A stretch of 6,973 nucleotides of DNA. Origin: Thermoanaerobaculia bacterium (GTDB taxonomy: Bacteria; Acidobacteriota; Thermoanaerobaculia; Multivoradales; UBA5704). Shown here piece by piece: positions 5,452 through 6,973 of this stretch (position 1 is the first letter of the stretch; every line of letters begins with the position of its first letter). Both the position numbers and the translations under genes were made by a program. The notes below the pieces were generated by a model that saw nothing but the letters and a program-made list of their open reading frames with translations, was not told where the DNA came from and did not search any database. The stretch spans positions 1-6,973 of the forward strand of contig JAICSG010000204.1 in the NCBI GenBank assembly GCA_025937035.1, read 5' to 3'.

Positions 5452-6973
5452 ACCCGATCATGGAAACCACGCTTCCCCTCCACCCCGAGCCGCTGGCCGG
5501 GGCCGCCATACAGCGCCGCGCCCTGGCCGCCGGGCTCGGCGTCGTCCTCTTTCTCGCCGCGGTCAAGCTGGCGCTCCACCTCGCCACCACCGGCCTCTTC
5601 GGCTACGGCTTCTTCATCGACGAGCTCTACTACCTGGCCTGCAGCGAGCATCTGTCCTGGGGGTTCGTGGACATGCCGCCGCTCTTCCCCGCCATCACGG
5701 CGCTGATCCGGGCCACCCTCGGCGACTCGCTCTTCGCCATCCGGCTGCTCCCCACCCTCTCCGGCGCCGCCCTGGTGCTGATGACCGGCCTGATGGCCCG
5801 CGACCTCGGCGGCCGGCGGTTCGCCCAGGGGATCGCCGCGCTGGGCGTGATCGTGGCGCCGATGTGGATGCTCATGCACAGCATCCACACCATGAACGCT
5901 CTCGATCAGATTTTCTGGACCGCCGCCGCCTGGGTGGTGCTCCGCGTCGAGCGCGACGGCTGGGAGAAGGGGTGGGTCCTCTTCGGCGCGATCTGCGGCC
6001 TCGGGATGATGAACAAACACTCAATGGCCTTCTTCGGCGTGGCGGTGCTGGCGGGGCTGCTGCTCACCCCGGCCCGCCGGGCCTTCCGCTCCCCCTGGCT
6101 CTGGCTCGGCGGCCTGCTGGCGCTCGTGATCTATCTGCCGAACCTGATCTGGGACGTGCAGCACCACTTCCCGCACTTCGAGCTCCTGGCCAACGTCAAG
6201 GCCGACGGACGGGACACCCAGCTCAACCCGTTCCAATTCATGATCCAGCAGGCGGTGGTGTTCAACCCCCTGACGCTCCCCCTCTGGGTGGGAGGGCTCG
6301 TATGGTTTCTTTTCGATCGCGAAGGGCGGCGCTGGCGGGCGCTGGGGATCGCCTGGCTGGCGGTGATGGCCCAGATGCTCCTGCTCGACGGCCGCGTCTA
6401 CTATCCGGCGCCGGCCTATCCCATGCTCTTCGCCGCCGGGGGCGTGGCGATCGAACAATGGATCGGCAATCGCCGCTTCGTGAAGCCGGCCTACGCTTCC
6501 GTGCTCGCCCTCTCCGGAGCCCTGATCGCTCCCCTCTTCGTCCCCCTGCTGCCGCCGGAGACCTTGATCCGCTATCAGCAGGCGATCGGAATGACTCAGC
6601 CGCGAATCGAGAATCACAGAATGGGCCCGCTGCCGCAGCTCATGGCCGACCGCTTCGGCTGGCCCGAGATGGCCCAGGTGGTGGCGCGCGTCTATCACTC
6701 CCTGCCGCCAGAGGATCAGAAGCGGGCCGCCATCTTCGGCCAGATCTACGGCCAGTCCGGAGCGATCGACCATTACGGCCCGGCGCTCGGCCTGCCCAAG
6801 GCGATCAGCGGCCACGTCAGCTACTTCCTCTGGGGCCCGAGAGGCTACACTGGCGACGTGATGATCGTGATGGACGACGACCGCGAGACCCTCCAGAAAT
6901 ACTTCCGGAGCGTCGAATACGGGGGGCGCGTCGAGCACCCCTATTCGATGCCCTACGAGCACTTCGACGTCTG
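5445..6973 (+). CDS. GT39/PMT-type polytopic membrane glycosyltransferase (C-terminus beyond window)
   Basis: From ATG 5445 the frame runs open for 509 codons to the right edge, so the end is missing. Its architecture is that of ArnT/PMT-like family 39 enzymes, which transfer a sugar from a polyprenyl-phosphate donor on the outer face of the cytoplasmic membrane. Residues 1-27 are cytoplasmic, and the first membrane helix is about 28-47. Next comes the first periplasmic loop with FFIDELYYLA (57-66), where the acidic pair Asp59-Glu60 matches the family's catalytic/metal-binding DE motif. GFVDMPPL (73-80) matches the family's 'G-y-x-D-x-P-P-L'. Further helices lie near 100-118, 126-146, 153-168, 177-206, 217-234, 267-290, 299-314, 321-338 and 347-368. 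PNLIWDVQHHFP (232-243) is another recognisable family segment. The soluble C-terminal part includes GQIYGQSGAIDHYGPALGLP (432-451) and SGHVSYFLWGP (455-465), typical of bacterial GT39 proteins. Donor and acceptor cannot be told from sequence. It is divergent from the toxin-like gene and is probably an envelope or lipid-modification gene. A start at 5460 is an alternative. Confidence 0.9.
   Translation, partial: MGDPIMETTLPLHPEPLAGAAIQRRALAAGLGVVLFLAAVKLALHLATTGLFGYGFFIDELYYLACSEHLSWGFVDMPPLFPAITALIRATLGDSLFAIRLLPTLSGAALVLMTGLMARDLGGRRFAQGIAALGVIVAPMWMLMHSIHTMNALDQIFWTAAAWVVLRVERDGWEKGWVLFGAICGLGMMNKHSMAFFGVAVLAGLLLTPARRAFRSPWLWLGGLLALVIYLPNLIWDVQHHFPHFELLANVKADGRDTQLNPFQFMIQQAVVFNPLTLPLWVGGLVWFLFDREGRRWRALGIAWLAVMAQMLLLDGRVYYPAPAYPMLFAAGGVAIEQWIGNRRFVKPAYASVLALSGALIAPLFVPLLPPETLIRYQQAIGMTQPRIENHRMGPLPQLMADRFGWPEMAQVVARVYHSLPPEDQKRAAIFGQIYGQSGAIDHYGPALGLPKAISGHVSYFLWGPRGYTGDVMIVMDDDRETLQKYFRSVEYGGRVEHPYSMPYEHFDV

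Noticed and set aside
5286..6962. Two minus-strand open frames (244 and 313 codons) opposite the glycosyltransferase
   Set aside because: They are rich in His, Glu, Gly and Arg without domain features, while the plus frame has GT39 motifs and membrane helices throughout.

Overview
This window is GC-rich (roughly two-thirds G+C by eye). It carries three protein-coding genes: two on the minus strand and one divergent on the plus strand. No RNA gene, mobile element or CRISPR array was seen. Two of the three genes run off the window edges. The DNA alone does not fix the taxon. A secreted protein with many Asp-box repeats, a GT39-type membrane glycosyltransferase and a 'VIQRM'-type toxin-like protein, all at high GC, would fit an environmental soil or sediment bacterium such as an Acidobacteriota or myxobacterium-like lineage. 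That is inference.

Layout. (1) Positions 1-1925, minus strand: the N-terminal 641 residues of a secreted BNR/Asp-box beta-propeller protein, with at least 13 Asp-box repeats; its C-terminus lies beyond base 1. (2) Positions 1926-2010: an 85-bp gap with a consensus TATAAT hexamer and a GGAGG ribosome-binding site, both serving the propeller gene. (3) Positions 2011-5271, minus strand: a complete 1086-residue multidomain protein that I read as a polymorphic-toxin or injected-effector candidate. (4) Positions 5272-5444: a divergent intergenic region with a perfect 13-bp direct repeat at a 21-bp period. (5) Positions 5445-6973, plus strand: a GT39/PMT-like polytopic glycosyltransferase, truncated at the right edge.

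The 1086-residue protein is the most interesting object. In order, it has a Pro/Ala-rich N-terminus ending in a VIQRM motif, a small beta-rich module, an OTU-protease-like domain, acidic Ser/Glu-rich linkers, a region with features resembling ADP-ribosyltransferases (an FLSTS motif and, about 80 residues later, an E-x-E), and an unassigned charged C-terminus. In the OTU-like region the catalytic-His segment (GGNHYIVL) comes before the catalytic-Cys segment (DGNCL). This is the reverse of the canonical OTU order and suggests circular permutation. It has no signal peptide or membrane segment, so delivery by a contractile injection system is plausible, but no injection-system structural gene is visible here.

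The three genes show no obvious shared pathway. The toxin-like gene and the propeller gene are co-directional and could be partly co-transcribed. The glycosyltransferase is divergent and probably an ordinary envelope gene. Several very long open frames on the opposite strand are treated as high-GC shadows.
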